DNA of 64,000 bases from SVMC01 sp045601345. Lineage in GTDB: Bacteria > Bacillota > Clostridia > Oscillospirales > Oscillospiraceae. The stretch lies in NCBI GenBank assembly GCA_045601345.1, contig JAZRZL010000038.1:24082-88081 (forward strand). Reading direction: 5' to 3'. The notes under the pieces are model-generated. The model worked only from the letters and a program-made list of their open reading frames with translations, did no database searches and was not told the origin of the DNA. The translations under genes and the position numbers were made by a program. Shown piece by piece: positions 44,730-53,019 of the stretch; positions within the stretch are counted from its first letter, which is position 1; every line of letters starts with the position of its first letter.

Positions 44730-46028
44730 ATGGCAAACTACAATCACTCGGTTTTGCTGGATATCAGCAAATGCAAAGGCTGTACGCATTGCCTGAAGCG
44801 ATGCCCTACCGAAGCAATCCGCATCCGCAACGGTCATGCACAGATTTCTGCCAGTAGCTGTATCGATTGCGGCGAGTGCATACGGCTTTGCCCCTACAAC
44901 GCAAAAACGGCCACCTGCGACAAGCTGGATTCCATTAAGGCATACCGATACAAGATCGCCTTGCCGCCTCCCAGCCTCTACGGTCAGTTCGACCACCTGG
45001 ATGACATTGATTACCTGATTCAGGGTCTTTATGACTATGGTTTCGACGATGTCTTTGAGGTCGCAAGAGCAGCGGAAATCGTCTCCGGCTATACCCGCAG
45101 ATATTTGCGCCGTCCTGAAGTTCCGAAACCTGCCATCAGCTCTGCCTGCCCCGCCGTGACAAGGCTGATTGAGCAGCGCTTTCCCAACCTGATTGACAAC
45201 GTTATTCCCATGCTGCCCCCGGTCGATGTGGCTGCATCCATGGCGCGGAAAAAGGCAATGGAGGCACATCCCGAGCTTTCCCGCGAGGATATTGGCATCT
45301 GCTTTATCTCCCCCTGCCCTGCCAAGGTCAGCTACCTGAAAAACGAGATTGCCAAAGGCCGCTCTGATGTCAATTGCGTCGTGTCTATGAGCGATGTTTA
45401 CTTCTCGCTGGTCAACATCATGAGCCGTGCAACCGAGCCAACGCAAAGCGCCCAAACCGGCATCATTGGTGTCAGCTGGGCCTCCAGCGGCGGTGAAGCC
45501 AGCGCCCTGTTCAATGACCGTTATCTTGCCGCCGATGGCATAGAAAACGTCATTCGTGTGCTTGAAAACATCGACAACGGCTCCTTCCCGGAGCTGGAGT
45601 TCATTGAACTGAACGCCTGCTCCAGCGGCTGCGTGGGCGGTGTCCTCACGGTGGAGAATGGCTTTATTGCCAAAGCACGCCTGCAAACCGTCCGCCACTA
45701 TCTTCCGGTCTCCCGAAACTGGAATGTGGCCGGTGATATGGGCAGCGACACCACCATCCCCGAGCATATGTTTATTCATGAGCCACTACAGTACAGTCCC
45801 CCCAGCAGTCTTTCTGACAATATGGTGGAGGCATTCCGCAAGCGTGCCCGCATCCAAAGCATTGTGGAGCGTCTGCCCGCCCTGGACTGCGGCTCCTGCG
45901 GCTCCCCTACGTGTCTGGCCTTTGCGCTGGACATCGTAAACGGCAATGCCACAGAGGAAGAATGCATCGTGAAGATGCGCGATCGAATGCAGGCTTTGGA
46001 GGGAGGTTTCGGCCATGACGGTACATGA
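44730..46028 (+). CDS. Sensory-type [FeFe]-hydrogenase homologue (HydS-like)
   Basis: A 432-residue protein: two [4Fe-4S] ferredoxin motifs (CKGCTHCLKRCP, CIDCGECIRLCP, residues 15-55), a hydrogenase H-domain, and a C-terminal Fe-S domain (DCGSCGSPTC, about 393-402). H-cluster cysteine positions are kept (SSACPAV, SPCPAK, ACSSGC), but the residue before the L1 ligand is Ala rather than the proton-transfer Cys of TSCCPGW enzymes, and the C-terminal small-subunit region is missing. These traits mark low-activity sensory hydrogenases. Neighbouring HATPase and DRTGG genes support a regulatory, not fermentative, job. A PAS domain is not visible. Confidence 0.85.
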   Translation: MANYNHSVLLDISKCKGCTHCLKRCPTEAIRIRNGHAQISASSCIDCGECIRLCPYNAKTATCDKLDSIKAYRYKIALPPPSLYGQFDHLDDIDYLIQGLYDYGFDDVFEVARAAEIVSGYTRRYLRRPEVPKPAISSACPAVTRLIEQRFPNLIDNVIPMLPPVDVAASMARKKAMEAHPELSREDIGICFISPCPAKVSYLKNEIAKGRSDVNCVVSMSDVYFSLVNIMSRATEPTQSAQTGIIGVSWASSGGEASALFNDRYLAADGIENVIRVLENIDNGSFPELEFIELNACSSGCVGGVLTVENGFIAKARLQTVRHYLPVSRNWNVAGDMGSDTTIPEHMFIHEPLQYSPPSSLSDNMVEAFRKRARIQSIVERLPALDCGSCGSPTCLAFALDIVNGNATEEECIVKMRDRMQALEGGFGHDGT

Positions 46029-46341
46029 GCTTTGCGAGAAGACCGGCTTTTCCGCGCTCTCTCTTCCACAACCCGAGCGACAGATTGCAGGCGGCTACGC
46101 CGGTGATCTGCTCAGCTGGGTCATGGGCAACGCCACACACGGCTGCGCCTGGGTCACGATCATGACCAACCGCAATATTCTGGCCGTTGCATCTCTCATT
46201 GAGATGTCCTGCATCATTCTGGCTGAGGGCTGCACCCTCCCTGAGGAGCTGCTCCAGCTGGCAAATGCACAGAAAATCAATATTCTCTCCTCTCCCCTTG
46301 GCGCGTATGATACCTGCGCGGCAATTTCCAAGCTCCTATGA
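46015..46341 (+). CDS. Stand-alone DRTGG-domain protein (2)
   Basis: A 108-residue second DRTGG-like domain protein: N-terminal MTVHELCEKTGFSALSL, WVTIMTNRNILAVASLIEMSCIILAEG and a closing INILSSPLGAYDTCAAISKLL, which parallels the ending of DRTGG (1). Its start overlaps the sensory-hydrogenase gene by 14 bases and its stop overlaps the PHP gene (ATGA), so translation is coupled. Ligand unknown. Confidence 0.8.
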   Translation: MTVHELCEKTGFSALSLPQPERQIAGGYAGDLLSWVMGNATHGCAWVTIMTNRNILAVASLIEMSCIILAEGCTLPEELLQLANAQKINILSSPLGAYDTCAAISKLL

Positions 46342-47069
46342 GGCGGGTATTTTGCGATTTCCACATTCACTCCTGCCTGTCCCCCTGCGGTGACGATACC
46401 ATGACACCGGCGCTGGCGGCAGGACTGCTGAAGCTCTCTGGCTATGATGTGGCGGCACTTACCGACCATAACGCTGTGGGCAACTGTCCGGCCTTCTTCC
46501 GCGCCTGCGAAAGCTACGGCCTGACCCCCCTGGCCGGCATGGAGCTGACAACGGCAGAGGACATCCATCTGGTTTGTCTGCTGCCCACCTGCTCTCAGGC
46601 CATGGCTTTCGGAGAAGCGGTCAACCGGCATCGGATTCTCATCCGAAACCGACCCCAATTCTTCGGTCATCAGCTGCTCATGGACGCAGAGGACAATCTG
46701 CTGGGTGAGGAACCCAATCTCCTCCCCAACGCTACCGACCTGAGCCTGGAGGATGCTTTCGCCCTCACACAGGAATTCGGCGCAGTGTGCTACCCTGCTC
46801 ATGTGGATCGAGAAAGCAACGGCATTCTGGCCATTTTAGGCGATATGCCCGAGGTTCCCGCGTTCACCCACGCGGAGTTCCGCCAGCCGGAAAATCGGGA
46901 GGATTGGTGTCTCCGCTATCCCCGTCTCCGGCATCTGATCCCATTGTTCGGCTCTGATGCGCACCGTCCCGATGCCATCACAGATGCCGTCTTCTCCATG
47001 GAGATCTCTCAGACGGGAGACGCAGCACAGGCCGTCATGGAGGCACTATTGCAAGGAGGCTGCCTATGA
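46338..47069 (+). CDS. PHP-domain phosphoesterase
   Basis: A 243-residue PHP protein. Metal-binding motifs: FCDFHIHSCLSPCGDD (residues 4-19), ALTDHNAV (about 38), GMELTT, CYPAHVDR and FGSDAHRP, giving the trinuclear-site pattern of TrpH/YciV-like phosphoesterases. The substrate could be a nucleotide or a phosphorylated signalling partner; the position between DRTGG and HATPase genes hints at a local phospho-signal. Coupled on both sides by ATGA overlaps. Confidence 0.87.
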   Translation: MRRVFCDFHIHSCLSPCGDDTMTPALAAGLLKLSGYDVAALTDHNAVGNCPAFFRACESYGLTPLAGMELTTAEDIHLVCLLPTCSQAMAFGEAVNRHRILIRNRPQFFGHQLLMDAEDNLLGEEPNLLPNATDLSLEDAFALTQEFGAVCYPAHVDRESNGILAILGDMPEVPAFTHAEFRQPENREDWCLRYPRLRHLIPLFGSDAHRPDAITDAVFSMEISQTGDAAQAVMEALLQGGCL

Positions 47070-47623
47070 AAGAGCTTTCTCTGAATATTCTGGACATTGC
47101 CATGAATTCCGTAAAGGCTGGCGCAAGCCAAATCTCCATTGAACTGGAGGAGCTTCAAAACTGGCTTACCATAACCATCCGTGACAACGGCTGCGGCATG
47201 AGCCGTGCCACCGTAGAGCGGCTTTCGGATCCATTCTACACCACACGCACCACCAGAAATGTGGGGCTTGGTGTTCCGTTCTACTGTCTGGCCGCAGAAC
47301 AAACCGGCGGCAGCATCTCGATTGATTCTGTCCCGGAACCCGATCCCGGCCATGGCACCGTCATTACCGCCCGTTTTTATACCGACCACATTGATTTTAC
47401 GCCCCTGGGCGATATCATCTCCACCGTCACCACCCTGATCCACGGCTACCCGGACATTGATCTTGATTTCACTCACCGCACAGCGCAAGGTGAGGTCAGC
47501 CTGTCCACCCGCCAGATCAAGGATATGCTCGGTGACATTCCCATCAACTCTCTGGAAATCCTCAATTGGATTCGGGACTTTCTGGAAGAACAATACGATC
47601 ACCAATCACAGAAGGAAGGATAA
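47066..47623 (+). CDS. HATPase protein (2), histidine-kinase-like
   Basis: A 185-residue GHKL ATPase domain: N-box LNILDIAMNSVKAGAS, G1 IRDNGCGMSR, F-box DPFYTTRTTRNVGLG and G2 GHGTVITARF. It lacks a dimerisation/phosphoacceptor histidine region and a membrane sensor, so it is a detached catalytic domain. The C-terminal 60 residues (from IHGYPDIDLDF) form an extra domain of unknown type. Co-translated after the PHP gene. Confidence 0.83.
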   Translation: MKELSLNILDIAMNSVKAGASQISIELEELQNWLTITIRDNGCGMSRATVERLSDPFYTTRTTRNVGLGVPFYCLAAEQTGGSISIDSVPEPDPGHGTVITARFYTDHIDFTPLGDIISTVTTLIHGYPDIDLDFTHRTAQGEVSLSTRQIKDMLGDIPINSLEILNWIRDFLEEQYDHQSQKEG

Positions 47624-47627
47624 TATC

Positions 47628-47996
47628 ATGAAAACACTCGAAGAACTTGTACAGCTCAGAGAGCAAATGAAAGCGAAAATGGCAGTTCGTACCGAGGAAG
47701 GCAAGCTTCGCGTTGTCGTTGGCATGGCCACCTGCGGTATCGCCGCCGGCGCAAGACCCGTCCTCAATACGCTGGCTGAAGAAGTCAGCAAGGAAAACCT
47801 GTCCGACAAGGTATCCGTCTCCCAGACCGGCTGCATTGGCATCTGCCAGTTTGAGCCTGTTGTAGAAGTCTTTGACGGCGATGACAAAGTCACCTACGTC
47901 AAGATGACCCCCGACAAGGCAAAGCGCATTGTTGCTGAGCACCTGAAGGGCGGAAAGGTCGTGCAGGAATACACCATCGGCTATTCCAAGGTTTAA
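47628..47996 (+). CDS. Small [2Fe-2S] thioredoxin-like ferredoxin
   Basis: A 122-residue protein: an N-terminal helix (LEELVQLREQMKAKM), then VVVGMATCGIAAGARPVLNTL and QTGCIGICQFEP. This is the thioredoxin-like [2Fe-2S] ferredoxin family also fused to the N-terminus of HydB. Only three cysteines are present in the cluster region (ATC, GC, IC), as in homologues from hydrogenase operons known to me, so the fourth ligand is uncertain. Likely electron carrier or docking partner between the regulatory genes and HydBA. Confidence 0.85.
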   Translation: MKTLEELVQLREQMKAKMAVRTEEGKLRVVVGMATCGIAAGARPVLNTLAEEVSKENLSDKVSVSQTGCIGICQFEPVVEVFDGDDKVTYVKMTPDKAKRIVAEHLKGGKVVQEYTIGYSKV

Positions 47997-48014
47997 CAGG
48001 AGGGAGTAGACAGA

Positions 48015-49802
48015 ATGATTCGTTCTCATGTTATGATTTGCGGCGGTACCGGCTGTACCGCCTCCGGCAGCAAAACCCTGCAGGCTGAGCTGCAAAAGGC
48101 ACTGGAAGAAAAAGGACTTCAGGACGAGATCCGTATCGTGGAAACCGGCTGCTTCGGCCTGTGCGCCCTCGGTCCCATTATGATTATCTATCCCGAAGGC
48201 GTTTTCTACAGCAACGTCAAGGTAGAGGATATTCCCGAAATCGTAGAAGAGCATCTGCTCAAGGGTCGTGTTGTCCAGCGCCTTGTCCACACCGACGAGA
48301 CCACCGAACAGCTGGTCACCTCCCTTTCTGATACCACTTTCTATAAGATTCAGAAGCGCGTTGCTCTGCGCAACTGCGGTGTCATTGACCCCGAAAACAT
48401 TGACGAGTACATCGCCCGTGACGGCTACGGCGCTCTTGCCAAGGTACTTACCCAGATGACCCCCGAGGATGTCATCCAGACCCTTCTCGATTCCGGTCTG
48501 CGTGGCCGCGGCGGTGCAGGTTTCCCCACCGGCCTGAAATGGAAGTTCGCCAGAGGCTATGAAAATGAGCAGAAGTATGTCTGCTGCAACGCCGACGAGG
48601 GTGACCCCGGCGCTTTCATGGATCGCTCCGTTCTCGAAGGCGACCCCCATGCCGTTCTGGAAGCTATGGCCATTGCCGGCTACACCATCGGTGCCAACCA
48701 GGGCTACATTTACGTCCGTGCCGAATACCCCATCGCTGTTAAGCGTTTGCGTATCGCCATTGACCAGGCCAGAGCCTATGGTCTGCTGGGCAACGACATT
48801 CTGGGTACCGGCTTCAAGTTTGACATTGACCTCCGCCTCGGTGCCGGTGCATTCGTATGCGGCGAAGAAACGGCTCTGATGACCTCCATCGAAGGCAACC
48901 GCGGCGAGCCACGTCCCCGTCCTCCCTTCCCCGCAGAGAAGGGTCTGTTCCAGAAGCCTTCCATCCTGAACAACGTAGAAACCTACGCTAACATCCCCCA
49001 GATCATCCTGAAGGGTGCGCAATGGTTCGCCTCCATGGGCACCGAAAAGTCCAAGGGCACCAAGGTCTTTGCTCTGGGCGGCAAGATCAAGCACACCGGC
49101 CTCGTGGAAGTTCCTATGGGCACCACCCTGCGCCAGATCGTTGAAGAAGTCGGCGGCGGCATCCCCAACGGCAAGAAGTTTAAGGCTGCCCAGACCGGCG
49201 GTCCCTCCGGCGGCTGTATCCCCGCTGAGCACTTTGATGTTCCCGTTGACTATGAGAATCTGGCAGCTCTGGGCTGTATCGTTGGCTCCGGCGGCCTGAT
49301 CGTCATGGACGAGGATAACTGCATGGTCGATATTGCAAAGTTCTTCCTCGAATTCACCGTGGACGAATCCTGCGGCAAGTGTACCCCCTGCCGTATCGGT
49401 ACCCGCCGTATGCTGGAAATTCTCACCAAGATCACCGATGGCAACGGCACGATGGAAGACCTCCAAAAGCTGGAAGACCTCTGCTACTATGTAAAAGAAA
49501 ACTCCCTGTGCGGCCTTGGTCAGACGGCTCCCAATCCCGTTCTGTCCACCATTCGCTACTTCCGCGATGAATACATTGCCCACATCGTGGACAAGCGCTG
49601 CCCGGCCGGTGTCTGCAAGAACCTGCTGCAGTATGTTATCGACCCTGAAAAGTGCAAGGGCTGCACCGCCTGCGCCAGAAAGTGCCCAGTGAACGCAATC
49701 TCCGGCACTGTGAAGGCTCCCCATGTGATCGACACCGCCAAGTGCATCAAGTGCGGAAGCTGTATCGACACCTGCAAGTTCGGCGCAATCAGCAAGAAGT
49801 AA
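48015..49802 (+). CDS. hydB: NuoF-like hydrogenase subunit HydB
   Basis: A 595-residue flavoprotein. Domains in order: thioredoxin-like [2Fe-2S] (residues 1-100, GGTGCTASG and ETGCFGLC); NuoF core with FMN/NADH-binding GLRGRGGAGFPTGLKW (about 160) and CNADEGDPGAFMDR; SLBB-like region; [4Fe-4S] CGKCTPCRIGTRR (about 455) with CGLGQ; C-terminal two [4Fe-4S] ferredoxin motifs CKGCTACARKCP and CIKCGSCIDTC. It oxidises or reduces NAD(H) in the HydABC complex, which can confurcate electrons from NADH and ferredoxin to H2. AGGAGGGAG precedes ATG. Confidence 0.95.
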   Translation: MIRSHVMICGGTGCTASGSKTLQAELQKALEEKGLQDEIRIVETGCFGLCALGPIMIIYPEGVFYSNVKVEDIPEIVEEHLLKGRVVQRLVHTDETTEQLVTSLSDTTFYKIQKRVALRNCGVIDPENIDEYIARDGYGALAKVLTQMTPEDVIQTLLDSGLRGRGGAGFPTGLKWKFARGYENEQKYVCCNADEGDPGAFMDRSVLEGDPHAVLEAMAIAGYTIGANQGYIYVRAEYPIAVKRLRIAIDQARAYGLLGNDILGTGFKFDIDLRLGAGAFVCGEETALMTSIEGNRGEPRPRPPFPAEKGLFQKPSILNNVETYANIPQIILKGAQWFASMGTEKSKGTKVFALGGKIKHTGLVEVPMGTTLRQIVEEVGGGIPNGKKFKAAQTGGPSGGCIPAEHFDVPVDYENLAALGCIVGSGGLIVMDEDNCMVDIAKFFLEFTVDESCGKCTPCRIGTRRMLEILTKITDGNGTMEDLQKLEDLCYYVKENSLCGLGQTAPNPVLSTIRYFRDEYIAHIVDKRCPAGVCKNLLQYVIDPEKCKGCTACARKCPVNAISGTVKAPHVIDTAKCIKCGSCIDTCKFGAISKK

Positions 49803-49815
49803 GGAGGAACAGATC

Positions 49816-51570
49816 ATGGATATTACTATCAAAATTAACGGCGTTGAATTGACTGCTCCCAAAGGCACGACCATTCTCCAGGCCGCCAGACTGGCACATA
49901 TTGACATCCCCACCCTCTGCTACCTGAAGGACATCAACGAAATCGGTGCCTGCCGTATGTGTGTTGTGGAAGCAAAGGAAGGCCCCAGACCCGCAAAGCT
50001 GGTCGCCGCCTGTGTCTATCCCATTTCCAACGGCATGGAAGTTATGACCAACAGTCCCAAGGTCATTGCTGCCAGAAAGAAGAACCTTGAGCTTCTGCTC
50101 TCCAACCATAACCGCTCCTGCCTGAGCTGTGTGCGCAGCGGCAAGTGCGAGCTTCAAACCCTCTGCCGTGAATACGGCATTGAGAATGAAGGTACCTACG
50201 ACGGCATCAAGACCCCCAGTGAAATTGATGACTCCGCCGCCCATATGATCCGCGACAACTCCAAGTGCATCCTCTGCCGCCGCTGCACCGCTGTGTGCGA
50301 GAAGGTACAGGGCATCGGCGTCATCGGTGCCAATATGCGCGGCTTCAAAACCAACATTGGCAGCCCGTTTGAAATGGGTCTGGGCGAGACCAGCTGCGTA
50401 TCCTGCGGCCAGTGCATCGCCGTATGCCCCACCGGTGCTCTGCATGAGAAGGAATACATTGACGATGTTCTGGCAGCCATTGCCGATCCCACCAAGTATG
50501 TGGTCGTGCAGACCGCTCCCGCCGTCCGCGCCGGTCTGGGTGAATGCTTTGGCCTTCCCATCGGCACCAACGTCGAAGGCAAAATGGTCGCTGCTCTGCG
50601 CCGCATCGGCTTCGACCGCGTATTCGACACCGACTTCTCCGCTGACCTGACCATCATGGAAGAGGCCACTGAGCTTCTCGACCGTATCAACAACGGCGGC
50701 AAGCTGCCTCTGATCACCTCCTGCAGCCCCGGCTGGATCAAGTACTGCGAGCACTACTTCCCCGAGCTGACCGAGAACCTGTCCTCCTGCAAGTCTCCTC
50801 AGCAGATGCTGGGTGCTGTCATTAAGACCTACTTCGCTGAGACCATGGGCATTGATCCGAAGAACATTGTCTCTGTATCCATCATGCCCTGCACCGCAAA
50901 GAAGTTCGAAATTGGCCGCGACAATCAGAGCGCTGCCGGCCTTCCCGATGTGGACTTCGCCCTCACCACCCGCGAGCTTGGCCGCATGATCGAGAAGTGC
51001 GGTATCCGCTTCCTTGATCTGCCCGATGAAGAATATGATTCTCCTCTGGGCGAGGACACTGGCGCTGCCGTTATCTTCGGCGCTACCGGCGGTGTTATGG
51101 AAGCCGCTCTGCGTACCGCAGTCGAAGTACTCACCGGTGAAGAGCTCAAGGCTCTGGAGTTCCACGATGTCCGTGGTACCGCCGGCATCAAGGAAGCCTC
51201 CTACAATGTTGCCGGTCTGGATATCAACGTTGCCGTTGCCTCCGGCCTGAAGAACGCCCACGATCTGCTCAAGAAGGTCGAAGCTGGTGAAGCTAACTAC
51301 CAGTTCATCGAAATTATGGCTTGCCCCGGCGGCTGCGTCAATGGCGGCGGTCAGCCCCAGCAGCCCGCTTCCGTGCGCAACTTCGAGGACATCCGTGCTC
51401 TGCGTGCCAAGGCGCTGTACGATCAGGATGCCGCAATGCCCATCCGTAAGTCCCACGAAAATCCCGGTGTCCAGAAGCTTTATGCCGAATACTTTGGCAA
51501 ACCGGGCAGCCACAAGGCACACGAATGTCTGCATACCACCTATGTGAAGCGTTCCATCAATAATCACTAA
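49816..51570 (+). CDS. hydA: [FeFe]-hydrogenase catalytic subunit HydA
   Basis: A 584-residue catalytic subunit. N-terminal plant-type [2Fe-2S] (CYLKDINEIGACRMC, VAACVYP), the His-Cys3 cluster HNRSCLSCVRSGKCELQTLC, two [4Fe-4S] motifs (CILCRRCTAVC, CVSCGQCIAVC), H-cluster domain with L1 TSCSPGW, L2 MPCTAKKFE, L3 EIMACPGGCVNGGGQP, and the C-terminal small-subunit-like segment (ENPGVQKLYAEYFGKPGSHKAH). L1 has Ser where monomeric clostridial enzymes have a second Cys. It makes or uses H2 with HydB and HydC, disposing of fermentation electrons. Strong codon bias suggests high expression. Confidence 0.96.
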   Translation: MDITIKINGVELTAPKGTTILQAARLAHIDIPTLCYLKDINEIGACRMCVVEAKEGPRPAKLVAACVYPISNGMEVMTNSPKVIAARKKNLELLLSNHNRSCLSCVRSGKCELQTLCREYGIENEGTYDGIKTPSEIDDSAAHMIRDNSKCILCRRCTAVCEKVQGIGVIGANMRGFKTNIGSPFEMGLGETSCVSCGQCIAVCPTGALHEKEYIDDVLAAIADPTKYVVVQTAPAVRAGLGECFGLPIGTNVEGKMVAALRRIGFDRVFDTDFSADLTIMEEATELLDRINNGGKLPLITSCSPGWIKYCEHYFPELTENLSSCKSPQQMLGAVIKTYFAETMGIDPKNIVSVSIMPCTAKKFEIGRDNQSAAGLPDVDFALTTRELGRMIEKCGIRFLDLPDEEYDSPLGEDTGAAVIFGATGGVMEAALRTAVEVLTGEELKALEFHDVRGTAGIKEASYNVAGLDINVAVASGLKNAHDLLKKVEAGEANYQFIEIMACPGGCVNGGGQPQQPASVRNFEDIRALRAKALYDQDAAMPIRKSHENPGVQKLYAEYFGKPGSHKAHECLHTTYVKRSINNH

Positions 51571-51581
51571 GCCTTTCACGT

Positions 51582-51612
51582 CTCTTTCTCCCGGTTTTTC
51601 CGGGAGAAAGAG
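51582..51612 (+). terminator. Strong hairpin after the hydrogenase operon
   Basis: CTCTTTCTCCCGG / CCGGGAGAAAGAG, perfect 13-bp stem with a 5-base loop, 11 bases after the hydA stop. The following run is A, not T, so it may act as a transcript-stabilising 3' hairpin rather than a classical terminator. Confidence 0.55.
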
Positions 51613-51758
51613 AAAAAATAAACCTTCTGAATTTTTTCTTTTCATATCGAAAAATAATTCTATTTAATTTGATGTTGAAACACAAGATAATGAAACCGCT
51701 TTTACTGAAATAAAGAATAATCAACAGAAAAGTTTTACAATTTTTTTCCAGTCATGGA

Positions 51759-51787
51759 TTGACAAAATACTACATATGCTTTACAAT
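51759..51787 (+). promoter_or_regulatory. Promoter of the BlaI-like gene
   Basis: TTGACA, 17-base spacer, TACAAT, about 35 bases before the ATG. Overlapping partial palindromes (CTACATATG...TTACAATAG) could host autoregulation, as BlaI proteins commonly do, but no clear operator is seen. Confidence 0.75.
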
Positions 51788-51821
51788 AGTTATACACCAA
51801 AAAATGGAGAGTGGATTATTT

Positions 51822-52211
51822 ATGAGAATGTCTGATGCCGAACGTAAAGTTATGGAAGTCGTATGGGCTTCTGAAGGCTGCACTGCCAAAGATATTTCCT
51901 TGCGTCTCGGAGAGGAAATTGGCTGGAGCAAAACCACCACCTATACCATGATTTCTGTATGTGTGAACAAGGGCTATATCCGCAGAGAGGATCCCAAGTT
52001 CCATTGCTTCTCCAAGGTTGCCCGCAATGATGTCTCTGTTCAGGAGGCCACAACTTTGGTTAATGTTGCTTATCGCGGTGCTGCTGATGAACTGGTTGCC
52101 GACCTTGTGCGTAACGATATGCTCACGGTCAAGCAGTTGGGCAAGGTATATCATGCGCTGAGAAAGCAGGAGAAGGCCGAACTCGAAGCTGTCGAAGCAG
52201 AACAGGAATAA
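51822..52211 (+). CDS. BlaI/MecI/CopY-family repressor
   Basis: A 129-residue winged-helix repressor: MSDAERKVMEVVWASEGCTAKDI, then recognition helix GWSKTTTYTMISVCVNKGYI and a C-terminal helical dimerisation part (ELVADLVRNDMLTVKQLGKVY). BlaI/MecI are inactivated by cleavage by a BlaR1 sensor protease, CopY by copper. No BlaR1 gene or beta-lactamase follows, and there is no CxCx4CxC copper motif, so its signal and target are unknown. The start at 51822 gives a clean domain; an ATG two codons in is possible. Confidence 0.88.
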   Translation: MRMSDAERKVMEVVWASEGCTAKDISLRLGEEIGWSKTTTYTMISVCVNKGYIRREDPKFHCFSKVARNDVSVQEATTLVNVAYRGAADELVADLVRNDMLTVKQLGKVYHALRKQEKAELEAVEAEQE

Positions 52212-52322
52212 TATTCTTTTCGCAGCGTCATTTGGGAAGTCTGTCCACCACACGCAAGCATTCCTTGGTTTAAAATGCAATCATACGCTATACCCGCACC
52301 AACCGATATCGAAGGTGATGTT

Positions 52323-52742
52323 ATGGAAGCAAAGTATTATTTCTTCCTTGCAGGTGTAGCTTTGTTTCTGACGGGTCTGTTGATTCTGGTTTTCGCCATC
52401 AAAAAGCGCCGCCGCTGCTCTGCTGTGTGCAGCGCTGCCATTGCGGAGATTATTGCCAGACCCGCCCAGCCTTCTGCTGGCAAAAAACAGAGCTTTCGTC
52501 CGGTGCTGACCTATCAGGTGGATAGCAAGGACTACACCAAAAAGGCAGCGCTAAAAACCACCAATTTCGATAAATATCGGCTCGGTGACCAACTTCCCAT
52601 TCGCTATAACCCTGCAAAACCCAAGGAGTTGCTCGTAAAGGGCTGGGGTCGTCGTGTCCTGTGGGGCATCCTCCTCATGCTCCTTAGTGCAGCCCCCTTC
52701 TATGGCTTTATTTATTATCTTCGTCATCCCTTCCCCTGGTAA
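52323..52742 (+). CDS. DUF3592-like small membrane protein
   Basis: A 139-residue protein with a membrane helix at each end (YYFFLAGVALFLTGLLILVFAI, about residues 5-26; VLWGILLMLLSAAPFYGFIYYL, about 112-133) and a soluble middle with RPVLTYQVDSKDYTKKA and IRYNPAKPKELLV. This helix-beta-helix layout with YNPxxP matches DUF3592 membrane proteins; function unknown. GAAGGTG precedes ATG 52323. It follows the BlaI-like gene by 111 bases and may be its operon partner. Confidence 0.65.
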   Translation: MEAKYYFFLAGVALFLTGLLILVFAIKKRRRCSAVCSAAIAEIIARPAQPSAGKKQSFRPVLTYQVDSKDYTKKAALKTTNFDKYRLGDQLPIRYNPAKPKELLVKGWGRRVLWGILLMLLSAAPFYGFIYYLRHPFPW

Positions 52743-52752
52743 GTACAACATT

Positions 52753-52790
52753 AAAGCACCTGTCATTCATTTGGCAGGTGCTTTCTTATT
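52753..52790 (+). terminator. Terminator after the DUF3592-like gene
   Basis: AAAGCACCTG / CAGGTGCTTT stem with a 12-base loop and a T-rich tail. Confidence 0.8.
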
Positions 52791-53019
52791 CCTCTCTTTT
52801 ACAGGCTTCCTCATAAACAGGGCAACATACATTTTATTGGGCAGAAAATAAAGCAAGTTGCTGCTCTCGACCCGCTTCGTGAGATTCCCCAAATGCATTC
52901 ATGTATTTTTTATATGGTTATTTTTTAAAAAAAACTTGATTTTTGAAGAAAGGTGCGTTACAATGCAAATGCGGGATTACTTCGAAAAACGCGAAGAAAA
53001 AAATAAAAGGAGGAGCACA

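Noticed and set aside
47562..51645. Very long open frames on the minus strand opposite hydB and hydA (783 and 618 codons)
   Set aside because: They mirror strongly codon-biased hydrogenase genes; the translations are Gly/Val/Asp-rich with no domains, and they lack sensible ribosome sites. They are antisense artefacts.
52858..53019. Longer N-terminus for the AAA15 ATPase
   Set aside because: The upstream frame gives about 54 residues without similarity to the family, and a strong AAAGGAGG lies just before ATG 53020.
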